Assembly (NCBI RefSeq): GCF_900109455.1
Contig: NZ_FOAG01000011.1
Location: 56,945-120,944 of the forward strand
DNA from: Roseovarius azorensis
GTDB lineage: Bacteria; Pseudomonadota; Alphaproteobacteria; Rhodobacterales; Rhodobacteraceae
Direction: 5' to 3'
DNA length: 64,000 nt
Shown here: positions 1 through 8,269 of the stretch, one piece after another
How the letters are laid out: each line of letters begins with the position of its first letter
How positions within the stretch are numbered: the stretch's first letter is position 1
Notes under the pieces: generated by a model
The model's database searches: none
Told to the model about the DNA's origin: nothing
Seen by the model: the letters and a program-made list of their open reading frames with translations, nothing else
Position numbers and translations under genes: made by a program

Positions 1-55
1 CCGGAGCCGCAAAAAACGCCGTTGCCGCGATAAGTGCTGTCGTTGTTTTCAACAT
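1..55 (-). CDS. Secreted protein, N-terminal fragment (signal peptide only)
   Basis: Only the first 18 codons lie inside the window; the gene runs off the left edge on the minus strand. The ATG at 55 is preceded by an AAAGGAC ribosome-binding site. The visible peptide begins MLKTTTALIAATAFFAAP, a short basic start followed by a hydrophobic alanine-rich stretch typical of a Sec signal peptide. The mature protein cannot be identified. Confidence 0.6.
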   Translation of the reverse strand, partial: MLKTTTALIAATAFFAAP

Positions 56-725
56 GTTTTGTCCTTTCGTCTTGGTTCGCGCCCCGGGCCCGAGGTAAGG
101 GGGGAGGAAGGGCCCGGGGCGCACGGTCTGTGCCGTTGGGGGGGATATTGGTGCGAAAGCACGAGTCGACAAGGGCTGGAATACGCTATGGCGATCACGG
201 CCCGGTGAATCGCAGGATTGCGCTGATAAAGCGGCGGCCCCCGGCGGAATTCCGCAACTTGCTGTGGTATCGCTGCAACCAGATGGGGAAAACCGGAAGT
301 CGCCTCTTGAACGAGATGCGGGCGGGCGCGCCGGGACAGGTCCGTTTGGGGCCGCTGGCAAGGGTCGGGGCCAAGGGATCCGGGCGGGCGTCATTGGACG
401 ATTCATGACCCGGGAGGAAACAGGCAGAATTCAGGCCGTGAACCTCTGACGCACCGGCCCCCTGACGGAAACGGCGGGGACATCGTGACCGCCCCCGGAT
501 GACATGTCATATATGACATGTCATAGCAGGCTGGTGGCGGAGAGCAGAACCCACACGGTCCGGACAGGAGTCGCTGGACGGCTCAGAGTCCATGTCCGAA
601 CAGGCAGAGCCCAGGCAACGGGCTATCGGCGCACCAGCCCCCTGCTTGCGACAGCAGGGCGCTTGTTACCGATCCCGGGTGGGCGCGCCGGGGGCACGTC
701 CGCCTTTGATCCCGCTCGCCCCTCC
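56..725. other. Intergenic stretch of 670 bp with no convincing gene
   Basis: No open frame here has both a plausible start and recognisable protein features. It holds the upstream region of the left-edge gene, the tandem palindrome at 499-524 and a hairpin at 640-659 (CCCTGCT stem, six-base loop). The hairpin lies just downstream of the minus-strand beta-barrel gene but has no T-run, so it is a weak terminator candidate at best. Confidence 0.5.
499..524. repeat. Two tandem 12-bp palindromes, 14-bp period
   Basis: ATGACATGTCAT occurs at 499-510 and again at 513-524, separated by AT. Each copy is a perfect palindrome and the whole 26 bp is also one. The same 12-mer, with the same 14-bp period, is found at 31868-31907, so this is a repeat family and not a chance palindrome. 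It lies in non-coding DNA. Whether it binds a protein or is a REP-like element cannot be told from sequence. Confidence 0.75.
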
Positions 726-1349
726 TCAGAAACGAAAGGTGGCGCGGATCTGGATCGTGGTGGCCTCGATATCGTTGCCGGTACCGTTGAAATTGTCGAA
801 CTCGTGATAGAGCACCTCGCCGCCCACCGAAAACTGGCGGCTGATCATGTATTCATAGCCGCCGCCGATGAACCAGCCATCGTCATCGCCGGCGTTGCTG
901 GTATCGGCATTGGCATAGCCGGCGGCACCGTAGAGCAGGCCATTGCCGATCTTTGGCCCGCCACGGATCTTGAGGCGGAAAATCTCCTCGACCGAGGTGG
1001 TCGGGCCCGCGTCGATATCGGCAAAGTCGTAGTCGAGCGCGCCGCCAAGCACCCAGCGGCCGAAATCATGGTCATAGCCAAGGGTGATGCCGCCGATGAA
1101 ACCCTCATCGCTGCTGGAAAACGTGGGATCGACAATGCCCACACCCAGCTGTCCGCCGATGTAAAAGCCGGTCCAGTCGGCGAAGCCGCCCAGCGGCGCG
1201 CGGTTTTGCGTCGAAAGCCGCGCCTCGGGCGCGTCGGCAGGGGCGTCGAATGTGATCAGCGTGGGGTTTTGAAATGCAGTTTGCGTTGTCTCGGCCATCG
1301 CCGGGGCGGCCACGGCGACAGCGGCCAGGATCGGAAAAAATGCGCGCAT
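726..1349 (-). CDS. Outer-membrane beta-barrel protein (OmpA-like/opacity family)
   Basis: A 207-residue protein with a clear signal peptide (MRAFFPILAAVAVAAPAMA) and a mature part rich in alternating polar/aromatic strands and glycine, for example WTGFYIGGQLGVG near the start. It ends in phenylalanine (IRATFRF), the usual signal for outer-membrane insertion. These features fit the small 8-strand outer-membrane beta-barrel family (PF13505-like). I start it at the ATG at 1349, which has AAAGGACC upstream; a longer frame to 1427 adds 26 residues that would bury the signal peptide. It appears monocistronic. Its specific role (structural, adhesion or small porin) is not known. Confidence 0.8.
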   Translation of the reverse strand: MRAFFPILAAVAVAAPAMAETTQTAFQNPTLITFDAPADAPEARLSTQNRAPLGGFADWTGFYIGGQLGVGIVDPTFSSSDEGFIGGITLGYDHDFGRWVLGGALDYDFADIDAGPTTSVEEIFRLKIRGGPKIGNGLLYGAAGYANADTSNAGDDDGWFIGGGYEYMISRQFSVGGEVLYHEFDNFNGTGNDIEATTIQIRATFRF

Positions 1350-1461
1350 CGGTCTGGTCCTTTCGGGTGATCGGTCTCTGGAACAAGGATCGGCCCCTGG
1401 GGCGTTGCGTTCAAGAAACGATGCCATCGCGCAGGATCAAGAGCGGGTGAGAGCCGCGTGT

Positions 1462-1887
1462 TCAGAGCACGCCGATATCGGCCAGCGCCGCCGACAGCGC
1501 GGGCGGCAGGTGGTCGTCGCTGGCGCGCGCGGTCCCGAGATCGGGCGGCGCGTCGCGCTCCGCAAGATAGCGCCAGCCCTGGAACGGGCGCTTCGGGGCG
1601 GTGGCCGTGCGAATCAGACCGGGCTCCAGCACGATGGCGCAGCGGCGGATGCCGTCGCTGCCCGTCACCTCGTCCAGCCGCAGGACGCGCTGGCGGCATT
1701 GCACGAGGCCCTGAATGACCCAGTAGATAGAGCCGCCCGCCAGCAATTCGGCCTCGCGCCGGGGCCACATACGGGTCACATGACGCGGCAGACCGTCGGG
1801 CCCCTGTGCCCGCGCATCCTTGTGCCATGCCTCCAGATCCTCGACCGAGGTGGTGCCGACGCTCAGCTTGATCATGTGCAAGGTCAC
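1462..1887 (-). CDS. DUF1489 family protein
   Basis: A 141-residue soluble protein starting VTLHMIKLSVGTTSVEDL and containing RHVTRMWPRREAELL and GSIYWVIQGL, which I recognise as the alphaproteobacterial DUF1489 family of unknown function. I prefer the GTG at 1887, because GGGGAG lies 10 bases upstream; an ATG at 1905 in the same frame has no ribosome-binding site and an ATG at 1875 is also possible. It stands alone, back to back with the tRNA-like gene and nrdJ. No function can be inferred beyond family membership. Confidence 0.8.
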   Translation of the reverse strand: MTLHMIKLSVGTTSVEDLEAWHKDARAQGPDGLPRHVTRMWPRREAELLAGGSIYWVIQGLVQCRQRVLRLDEVTGSDGIRRCAIVLEPGLIRTATAPKRPFQGWRYLAERDAPPDLGTARASDDHLPPALSAALADIGVL

Positions 1888-1951
1888 TGCAAAGAATCTC
1901 CCCATCGGGCAGATAGGGTAGTGGAAATGCTGGCGACTTCAAGTTATTGTG

Positions 1952-1983
1952 GTTGTCCGACCGATACGTGTCGGTCGGACAAC
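1952..1983. promoter_or_regulatory. Perfect 13-bp inverted repeat, possible operator or hairpin
   Basis: The arms at 1952-1964 (GTTGTCCGACCGA) and 1971-1983 are exactly complementary around the six-base loop TACGTG, which itself continues the symmetry imperfectly. It sits between the divergent DUF1489 gene and the tRNA-like gene, 2 bp before the latter. There is no T-run, so it is not a classic terminator. The dyad form resembles TetR-family operators, but no tetR gene is nearby; the identity of any binding protein is unknown. Confidence 0.55.
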
Positions 1984-1985
1984 TA

Positions 1986-2091
1986 GCGTCGCGTAGCTCA
2001 ATGGATAGAGCACCTTGCGAAAGGAGTGGTTGCCGCCACCCTTTCATCTTAATGCGAGGAGGCTGCGGGTTCAACTCCCGCCGCGACGCCA
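1986..2091 (+). tRNA. tRNA-like gene with an enlarged anticodon loop (isotype uncertain)
   Basis: Both ends are tRNA-like. There is a D-arm GCTC...GAGC with GGATAGAGC, a T-arm GCGGG-TTCAACT-CCCGC, and acceptor strands GCGTCGCG (1986-1993) and CGCGACGC (2082-2089) that pair over 8 bp, ending in CCA at 2089-2091. The anticodon stem CCTTG/CGAGG is present, but about 37 nt sit inside it instead of 7. A hairpin GAAAGG...CCTTTC (2019-2045) with inner GTGG/CCAC pairing is inserted there. The remaining loop bases ATCTTAAT do not give a clean anticodon. No discriminator base fits before CCA if the 8th pair forms. It may be an unusual tRNA, an insertion-bearing pseudogene, or a tRNA-like RNA. nrdJ begins 21 bp downstream. 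Confidence 0.55.
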
Positions 2092-2112
2092 GTTTTACTT
2101 TGGAGACGCGCC

Positions 2113-4407
2113 ATGACCCGTTTTGCTGCCCCGATCGCCGAACAGATCTGGAACATGAAATACCGGCTCAAGGACGGGAACGGCGCTGCGCTCGATGCCA
2201 GCGTCGAGGACACATGGCGCCGGATCGCCCGCGCGCTGGCGGCGGTCGAGGCCGAACCCGAGGTCTGGGAAGATCGATTCTACGAGGCGCTGGAGGATTT
2301 CCGGTTCCTGCCCGCCGGACGGATCACCGCGGGCGCGGGCACCGGGCGCAAGGTCACGCTGTTCAACTGCTTTGTCATGGGCACCGTGCCCGATGACATG
2401 GGCGGGATTTTCGACAACCTGCGCGAAGCGGCGCTGACCATGCAGCAGGGCGGCGGGATCGGTTACGATTTCAGCACGATCCGGCCCAAGGGGGCGGTGG
2501 TCAAGGGCGTCTCTGCCGATGCCAGCGGACCACTCAGTTTCATGGATGTCTGGGACGCGATGTGCCGCACGATCATGTCGGCGGGCAGCAGGCGCGGCGC
2601 GATGATGGCGACGATGCGCTGCGATCACCCGGATATCGAGGCATTCATCGCCGCCAAGTCCGACCCCGCGCGCCTGCGGATGTTCAATCTCAGCGTGCTG
2701 GTCACCGATGCCTTCATGGCGGCGGTCAAGGCGGACGGATCCTGGGATCTGGTGTTCGACGGCAAGGTCTACCACACGGTGCAGGCGCGCGACCTGTGGA
2801 ACCGGATCATGCAGGCCACCTATGAATACGCCGAACCGGGGGTGATCTTCATCGACCGGATCAACGCGGCCAACAACCTGAATTATATAGAAAAAATATC
2901 CGCTACGAATCCTTGCGGCGAACAGCCTCTGCCGCCCTACGGGGCGTGCCTGCTGGGGTCGATCAACCTTGCGCGGCTGGTCAGGGATCCGTTCGGCAAG
3001 GATGCGGGCATCGACGACGCGGAACTGGCAAGGCTGGTGGCGCTGGCGGTGCGGATGATGGACAATGTCGTGGACGCCAGCGGCTTTCCCCTGCCCGCGC
3101 AGGCCGCCGAGGCGCAGGCCAAGCGGCGGATCGGGCTGGGGGTAACGGGGCTGGCGGATGCGCTCCTGATGTGCGGGCTGCGCTATGGCTCGGATGCGGC
3201 CGCGCAACGAACCGGGGACTGGCTGCATGCCATCGCGCGCGCGGCCTATCTGGCAAGCGTCGATCTGGCGCGGGAAAAGGGGGCCTTTCCACTCTTTGAC
3301 CGCGACGCATTTCTGGCCAGCGGCACGATGCAGGCGATGGACGAGGACGTGCGCGCCGCCGTGGCCGAACACGGCATCCGCAACGCGCTGCTGACCTCGA
3401 TCGCGCCCACCGGCACGATCAGCCTCTATGCCGGAAACGTGTCCTCGGGGATCGAGCCGGTCTTTGCCTACAGCTACACCCGCAAGGTGCTTCAGCCGGA
3501 CGGCAGCCGCACCGAGGAAGAGGTGGTGGATTATGCGGTACAGATGTGGCGCGAAAGGATGGGCGATGCCCCCCTGCCCGACCATTTCGTCAACGCCCAG
3601 ACGCTGCCGCCGCAGGATCATGTGCGCATGCAGGCCGCGGCGCAGAAATGGGTGGACAGCAGCATCTCCAAGACGATCAACTGCCCCGCCGACATTTCGT
3701 TCGAGGCGTTCAAGGATGTCTACATGCAGGCCTGGGATCTGGGCTGCAAGGGCTGCACGACCTATCGGCCCAACGATGTCACCGGATCAGTGCTGAGCGT
3801 CAGCGAGAAAAGCGACAGGGCCCCCGGCGAGGCGCCGGATCAGGTCCGGGGCGATTTTCCCGCCGAGGGCGGCGAAGTCGTCTACATGTCCGAACCGCTG
3901 GACCGCCCGACAGAGCTGGAAGGGGCGACCTACAAGCTGAAATGGCCCGACAGCAACCATGCGATCTATGTCACGGTGAACGATATCGTGCTGAACGGGC
4001 GCAGGCGGCCCTTCGAGGTGTTCATCAACTCGAAGAACATGGAGCATTACGCCTGGACCGTGGCGCTGACGCGGATGATCTCGGCGGTGTTCCGGCGCGG
4101 TGGCGATGTGAGTTTCGTGGTCGAGGAGCTGAAGGCAGTATTCGACCCGCGCGGCGGTGCCTGGATGGGGGGCAAGTACATCCCCTCGATCCTTGCCGCG
4201 ATCGGCGGGGTGCTGGAGCAGCACATGGTCCAGATCGGATTTCTCGAAGGCGAGGGGATGGGCCTCAAGGCGGACCCGCAGGCACAGGTGGTGGGGCTGG
4301 AAAACGGCCGCCGCGGCCCCGCCTGCCCGGCCTGCGGCAGCTATGACATGCGGATGATCGAGGGCTGCATGACCTGCGGCAGTTGCGGACACAGCAAATG
4401 CGCGTAG
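2113..4407 (+). CDS. nrdJ: Adenosylcobalamin-dependent (class II) ribonucleoside-diphosphate reductase NrdJ
   Basis: A 764-residue enzyme that makes deoxyribonucleotides using a B12-derived radical, independent of oxygen. The catalytic loop NPCGEQ (around residue 275) supplies the Asn, Cys and Glu of the active site, and GNVSSGIEP is the usual reductase barrel motif. The C-terminus carries paired cysteines (CPACGSY ... CMTCGSCGHSKC), the redox/zinc tail expected for thioredoxin-dependent class II enzymes of this length. The ATG at 2113 has TTTGGAGA upstream. It stands alone after the tRNA-like gene. No cobalamin riboswitch was recognised in the short upstream gap. Confidence 0.95.
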   Translation: MTRFAAPIAEQIWNMKYRLKDGNGAALDASVEDTWRRIARALAAVEAEPEVWEDRFYEALEDFRFLPAGRITAGAGTGRKVTLFNCFVMGTVPDDMGGIFDNLREAALTMQQGGGIGYDFSTIRPKGAVVKGVSADASGPLSFMDVWDAMCRTIMSAGSRRGAMMATMRCDHPDIEAFIAAKSDPARLRMFNLSVLVTDAFMAAVKADGSWDLVFDGKVYHTVQARDLWNRIMQATYEYAEPGVIFIDRINAANNLNYIEKISATNPCGEQPLPPYGACLLGSINLARLVRDPFGKDAGIDDAELARLVALAVRMMDNVVDASGFPLPAQAAEAQAKRRIGLGVTGLADALLMCGLRYGSDAAAQRTGDWLHAIARAAYLASVDLAREKGAFPLFDRDAFLASGTMQAMDEDVRAAVAEHGIRNALLTSIAPTGTISLYAGNVSSGIEPVFAYSYTRKVLQPDGSRTEEEVVDYAVQMWRERMGDAPLPDHFVNAQTLPPQDHVRMQAAAQKWVDSSISKTINCPADISFEAFKDVYMQAWDLGCKGCTTYRPNDVTGSVLSVSEKSDRAPGEAPDQVRGDFPAEGGEVVYMSEPLDRPTELEGATYKLKWPDSNHAIYVTVNDIVLNGRRRPFEVFINSKNMEHYAWTVALTRMISAVFRRGGDVSFVVEELKAVFDPRGGAWMGGKYIPSILAAIGGVLEQHMVQIGFLEGEGMGLKADPQAQVVGLENGRRGPACPACGSYDMRMIEGCMTCGSCGHSKCA

Positions 4408-4537
4408 GCGCTCCGGTTTGCCACTGACGCAGGCAGGGTCTCAGGGCCTGCTGCACCGGACCGGGATCGCCCGATGCGCCAGAGCCTGACGCGCTTTGCG
4501 CTTGGCGTGCTGTGGGCGAACGGATAGCCTGCGCGCC

Positions 4538-5536
4538 ATGCGCGATATAAACCTCAAGGCCACAGAATATTTCGAATCCGTCGCCCGTCTTGGCACCGTG
4601 ACCAAGGCGGCGGCGGAATTGGGCGTGTCGCCATCCGCGGTGAGCCAGCAGATCAAGATTCTGGAGAATCAGTTCGGCGTTCGGCTTTTCCGCCGCGAAA
4701 AGCGGCGGCTCGTGCTGACGCTGGATGGCGACCGCCTGTTTCAGACCACGACGCAGGCCTTTGGCGCGATCCGCAACGCCCGGAGCGCCATCGGGCGCCA
4801 GCGTCACACCCGGAGCCTGACGGTGCGCGTCAGCCCGACATTCGGGGTGCGCTGGCTCGGCCCCCGGATCGCGGGATTTGCCAATGACAATCCCGACTGG
4901 AACATCCGCATCGACGCGACCCCGGATTTTTCCGCCTTCGAGACCGAGGCGGTCGATTGCGATCTGCGCTATGGTCCGGGCGGATGGGCCGGGCTGACGG
5001 TGGAGCCGGTGATGCAGGATCTGGTGCTGCCGTTGTGCAGCCCCGAGTATCGGACGCGGATGCGCGACGCCGCGCCCGATCTGGCCGGACGGCTGTCACA
5101 GGCGCGGCTGATTGACAGCGCCAAGGCGCTGCTGCGCTGGGATGTGTGGCTGGCCGCCAACCGGGTAGAGTTGAACGGCCTCAGCTATCCGTTCCGGTTC
5201 GATCGTTCGTCGATGTCCATCGAGATGGCCAAGCAGGGCGGCGGTGTGGCGCTCGACAATGCCGCGCTCTGTCTTCCGGAACTGCGGCGCGGAGAGCTGG
5301 TGCCCTTCGTCCCCGAGGTGCCGGTGCTGACGCTGGCCGCCTATTGGTTCGTCTGCCCGCCCCGGCATCTCAACCGGCGGATCGTGAACCGGTTTTCCGG
5401 CTGGATCATCGACGCGGCAAGTAGAAGCGAGGCCGAGACGCGCGATTTCCTGGCCGGGCTGGGATGCGGTTTTCGCGATATGACCGCGCCCGAGGCGAAC
5501 ACCCCGGAGGCAGTGGTCCCGGGCATCAGTGAATGA
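4538..5536 (+). CDS. LysR-family transcriptional regulator (GcvA-like)
   Basis: 332 residues. The N-terminal winged helix is evident (FESVARLGTVTKAAAELGVSPSAVSQQIK), followed by a LysR substrate-binding domain with VDCDLRYG and GGGVALDN, as in GcvA-type regulators. I start at the ATG at 4538; the longer frame from 4496 adds 14 residues with no family support. It converges on the SDR/transketolase operon, overlapping its last gene by 11 bp (5526-5536). It is a plausible regulator of that operon or of the 8.2-8.4 kb divergent promoter, but this is inferred from position only. Confidence 0.85.
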   Translation: MRDINLKATEYFESVARLGTVTKAAAELGVSPSAVSQQIKILENQFGVRLFRREKRRLVLTLDGDRLFQTTTQAFGAIRNARSAIGRQRHTRSLTVRVSPTFGVRWLGPRIAGFANDNPDWNIRIDATPDFSAFETEAVDCDLRYGPGGWAGLTVEPVMQDLVLPLCSPEYRTRMRDAAPDLAGRLSQARLIDSAKALLRWDVWLAANRVELNGLSYPFRFDRSSMSIEMAKQGGGVALDNAALCLPELRRGELVPFVPEVPVLTLAAYWFVCPPRHLNRRIVNRFSGWIIDAASRSEAETRDFLAGLGCGFRDMTAPEANTPEAVVPGISE

Positions 5537-6281
5537 GCGAGCCGCCGTTCACATCCACCTCGGTGCCGGTGCAATAGGCCGAGAGATCCGAGGCCAGGAA
5601 AAGCGCGCACCCCGCCACGTCGTCCGCCGTGCCCGCACGGCCCATCGGGATGCCCGCCAGCACCTGCGCACGCATCTCGTCGGTCAGTTTTCCGGCAGTG
5701 ATGTCGGTGGCGATGAAGCCGGGGCAGATCGCGTTGGAGCGCACGTTGTCGGGGGCCAGTTCGCGGGCCATGGCCTTGGTCAGCCCCAGAACCCCCGCCT
5801 TGGCCGCCGAATAATGCGGCCCGCCGAAGATACCGCCGCCGCGCTGTGCCGAAACCGATGACATGTTGACGATGCTGCCCGATTTCTGTGCCCGCATGGC
5901 GGGGATTACCGCCTGCGACATGTAGAGCGTGCCCCGCAGGTTCACATCGGTGACGGCGTCATAGTTCTCCGGACCAATCTCCATGAGTTTCAGAGGCTGC
6001 GTGATGCCGGCGTTGTTCACCAGAATGTCAATCCGTCCGAAGATGTCGAGCACGGCGCGCGCAACCGTCATGCAGGCGTCTTTGTCCGCGACATTACCCG
6101 CCAGTCCGATATGCCCCGTGCCCGGCAGATCCGCTGCCGCGGCCTCGGCCTGTGCCGGATCAAGATCGGTGATCACCACGATTGCACCGTGTTCGGCAAA
6201 AAGCCGCGCCGTCGCCTTGCCCAGCCCGCGCGGGCTGGCCGCGCCGGTGACGATGGCGATTTTTCCGTCGAGTAGGCCCAT
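5526..6281 (-). CDS. SDR-family NAD(P)-dependent dehydrogenase
   Basis: A classical short-chain dehydrogenase of 251 residues with a Rossmann motif (TGAASPRGLGKA), NNAG (LVNNAGIT), catalytic Ser and YxxxK (HYSAAKAG), and the C-terminal NGGSLIH. An acidic residue after strand beta2 (ITDLD) favours NAD+ over NADP+. The start at 6281 has GGAGGAGAC upstream; a longer frame to 6410 runs into the transketolase gene. It is the last gene of the minus-strand set tktN-tktC-SDR, with a 34-bp gap. It probably oxidises a sugar or polyol that feeds or leaves the transketolase, but the substrate cannot be named. Confidence 0.85.
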   Translation of the reverse strand: MGLLDGKIAIVTGAASPRGLGKATARLFAEHGAIVVITDLDPAQAEAAAADLPGTGHIGLAGNVADKDACMTVARAVLDIFGRIDILVNNAGITQPLKLMEIGPENYDAVTDVNLRGTLYMSQAVIPAMRAQKSGSIVNMSSVSAQRGGGIFGGPHYSAAKAGVLGLTKAMARELAPDNVRSNAICPGFIATDITAGKLTDEMRAQVLAGIPMGRAGTADDVAGCALFLASDLSAYCTGTEVDVNGGSLIH

Positions 6282-6315
6282 TGCCCTGTCTCCTCCGATT
6301 TTCACTATATCTGGC

Positions 6316-7347
6316 TCAGAGCCAGCCTTTGATCTGGTCCGCGACCTTATCCACCGACAGGCCATACATGTCATGCAGGGTGGGCAGCGCGCCCGCCTCG
6401 AGAAACGCATCCGGCAGGCCGATCATCCGGAACCGCGGCGTGATCCCGGCAGTCAGCAGGGCGCTTGCCACAGCCTCGCCCAAGCCACCGTTGACGCTGT
6501 GGTTCTCGGCGGTGATCACCAGGCGACCGCCGCGCGCGGCCTCGGCGCGGATGGTGTCGATATCGAGCGGCTTGATCGTCGGCACATGCAGCACGGCCAC
6601 ATCGACCTTGTCGGCGATCAGCTTTTCGGCGGCGTCGAGCGCACGCATGGTCATGATGCCCGAAGAGATCACCAGCACGTCATCCCCCTCGCGGATCATC
6701 TGGGCGCGGCCAAGCTGAAATCGGTAATCCGGCTTGTGGCGGGTCAGCACCGACGGCACCTTGCCACGCAGGAGACGCGCATAGACCGGCCCGTCATGCG
6801 CCACCATCGCGGGCACCATTCCGGCCACGTCATCGGCATCGCAGGGATCAATGATCACCATGCCGGGCAGACCGCGAAAGATCGCCAGATCCTCGGTCGC
6901 CTGATGGCTGGGACCGTATCCGGTGGTCAGGCCCGGCAGGGCACAGACGATCTTGACCGGCAGGTTCTCCTCGGCGATCGCCATCGCGATGAAGTCATAG
7001 GCACGGCGCGAAGCAAAGACCGCATAGGTGGTGGCGAAGGGAATGAACCCCTCGCGCGCCAGCCCGGCGGCAGCGGAGAACAGCAATTGTTCGGCCATGC
7101 CCATCTGATAGAAGCGATCCGGCATCGCCTGCGCAAACACATGCAGGTCGGTGTATTTCGACAGGTCCGCCGACAGCCCGACGATGCGGTCGTCCCGTTT
7201 CGCCAGATCGGTTAGAGCATGGCCGAAGGGGGCGGCGACGGTGTCATAGCCCTCGGCGGCCAGAGAGGCGATCATCGCGGAGGTGGCGACCCTGGTGTCG
7301 GACATCCGGCGCGGTTCGTATTTGCGGATCATGGAGGCGCGGGTCAT
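6316..7347 (-). CDS. Transketolase, C-terminal subunit (split form)
   Basis: 343 residues covering the pyrimidine-binding and C-terminal domains of transketolase. Key features are GMAEQLLFSAAAGLA, the region containing the activating glutamate, ATTYAVFASRRAYD, and the C-terminal domain (VLVISSGIMT ... TAENHSVNGGLGEAV). The start at 7347 overlaps the stop of the N-terminal subunit by 4 bp (ATGA), showing translational coupling. Split transketolases occur in ordinary pentose metabolism and in dedicated pathways, such as apulose-4-phosphate and sulfofructose transketolases. Without those pathways' other genes the substrate is open. Confidence 0.88.
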   Translation of the reverse strand: MTRASMIRKYEPRRMSDTRVATSAMIASLAAEGYDTVAAPFGHALTDLAKRDDRIVGLSADLSKYTDLHVFAQAMPDRFYQMGMAEQLLFSAAAGLAREGFIPFATTYAVFASRRAYDFIAMAIAEENLPVKIVCALPGLTTGYGPSHQATEDLAIFRGLPGMVIIDPCDADDVAGMVPAMVAHDGPVYARLLRGKVPSVLTRHKPDYRFQLGRAQMIREGDDVLVISSGIMTMRALDAAEKLIADKVDVAVLHVPTIKPLDIDTIRAEAARGGRLVITAENHSVNGGLGEAVASALLTAGITPRFRMIGLPDAFLEAGALPTLHDMYGLSVDKVADQIKGWL

Positions 7348-8198
7348 TGCGGCTTTCCTTCTTCCAGAACGTCGAGCGCCCTGGCCCATTCATCGGCCTC
7401 GACCCGCACGAAATGATTGCTGTCGCGGGCCTCCAGAAAATCGACGCCTTTGCACATGGTCGTGTTGCAGATGATGACGCGGGGTTTCGCATCGGTCAGC
7501 CCGCGCGCGGCGTCCAAGGCGGCCACGAGCGCATCCAGATCGTTACCGTCCACGGTTTGCGCGTGCCAGCCGAAGGCATCCCATTTCGGGGCCTCCGCAC
7601 CCACGGCAAGCGCGTCGCGGGTGGGTCCGTCGGCCTGCTGGTTGTTGAAATCGACAAGGCAGATGAGATTGTCGAGTTGCCATTGGGTCGCCGACATCAC
7701 CGCCTCCCAGGTCGAGCCTTCGCCAAGCTCTCCATCCGACATCAGGTTGTAGACCAGGGCCGGGTTGCCCTTGCGCTTGAGGCCCAGAGCCGCCCCCACG
7801 GCGATGCCCAGACCGTGCCCCAGAGAACCGCCGGTGATTTCCATCCCCGGCGTGTAAGAAGCCATGCCCGACATCGGCATGCGACTGTCGTCCATGCCAT
7901 AGGTTGCCAGTTCCTCCTCGGGCAGTATCCCCGCCTCCATCAGCGCGGCGTAAAGCGCGATGGCGTAGTGACCGATGGAAAGATAGAAGCGGTCGCGCCC
8001 CTCCCATTCGGGGTCCTCGGGGCGATAATCGAGCGCGTGGAAATAGGATGCAGCCAGCACATCGGCCACGCCGAGCGCCTGCCCGATATAGCCCTGGCCC
8101 TGCACCTCTGCCATCAAAAGCGCCTTGCGGCGGATATTCCAGGCGCGCAACGCAAGCGACATGTTGGCGCGCGGCGCAGGTCGGGTCTCGGCGATCAT
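7344..8198 (-). CDS. Transketolase, N-terminal (thiamine diphosphate-binding) subunit
   Basis: 284 residues with the thiamine-diphosphate fold: GGSLGHGLGIAVGAALG and the GDG-like cofactor motif in the form SDGELGEGSTWEA followed by DFNNQQADG, where the metal-binding Asp and Asn lie. The start at 8198 has GGAGGAGCC upstream. It is the first gene of the minus-strand unit tktN-tktC-SDR and must associate with the downstream C-terminal subunit to act. It faces the plus-strand aminotransferase across an AT-rich gap (8199-8376), likely a shared regulatory region. Confidence 0.88.
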   Translation of the reverse strand: MIAETRPAPRANMSLALRAWNIRRKALLMAEVQGQGYIGQALGVADVLAASYFHALDYRPEDPEWEGRDRFYLSIGHYAIALYAALMEAGILPEEELATYGMDDSRMPMSGMASYTPGMEITGGSLGHGLGIAVGAALGLKRKGNPALVYNLMSDGELGEGSTWEAVMSATQWQLDNLICLVDFNNQQADGPTRDALAVGAEAPKWDAFGWHAQTVDGNDLDALVAALDAARGLTDAKPRVIICNTTMCKGVDFLEARDSNHFVRVEADEWARALDVLEEGKPQ

Positions 8199-8269
8199 GA
8201 GGCTCCTCCGGCCAGGTTTGACGAGATGGAGGGTAACAAGGGGCGGCGGGAATGGATTTCACTAAAAAT

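Noticed and set aside
640..659. Hairpin CCCTGCT-AGCAGGG as terminator of the beta-barrel gene
   Set aside because: The stem is good, but there is no T-run on either strand, so it is only mentioned and not called as a terminator.
2013..2059. Group I intron in the tRNA-like gene
   Set aside because: The insert is about 30 nt, far below the size of a self-splicing intron, and lacks any core elements.
1986..2091. Selenocysteine tRNA (8-bp acceptor, long molecule, TCA in the loop)
   Set aside because: The D-arm is a normal 4-bp type with GGATAGAGC, the extra sequence lies in the anticodon arm and not in the variable arm, and TCA is not framed as an anticodon.
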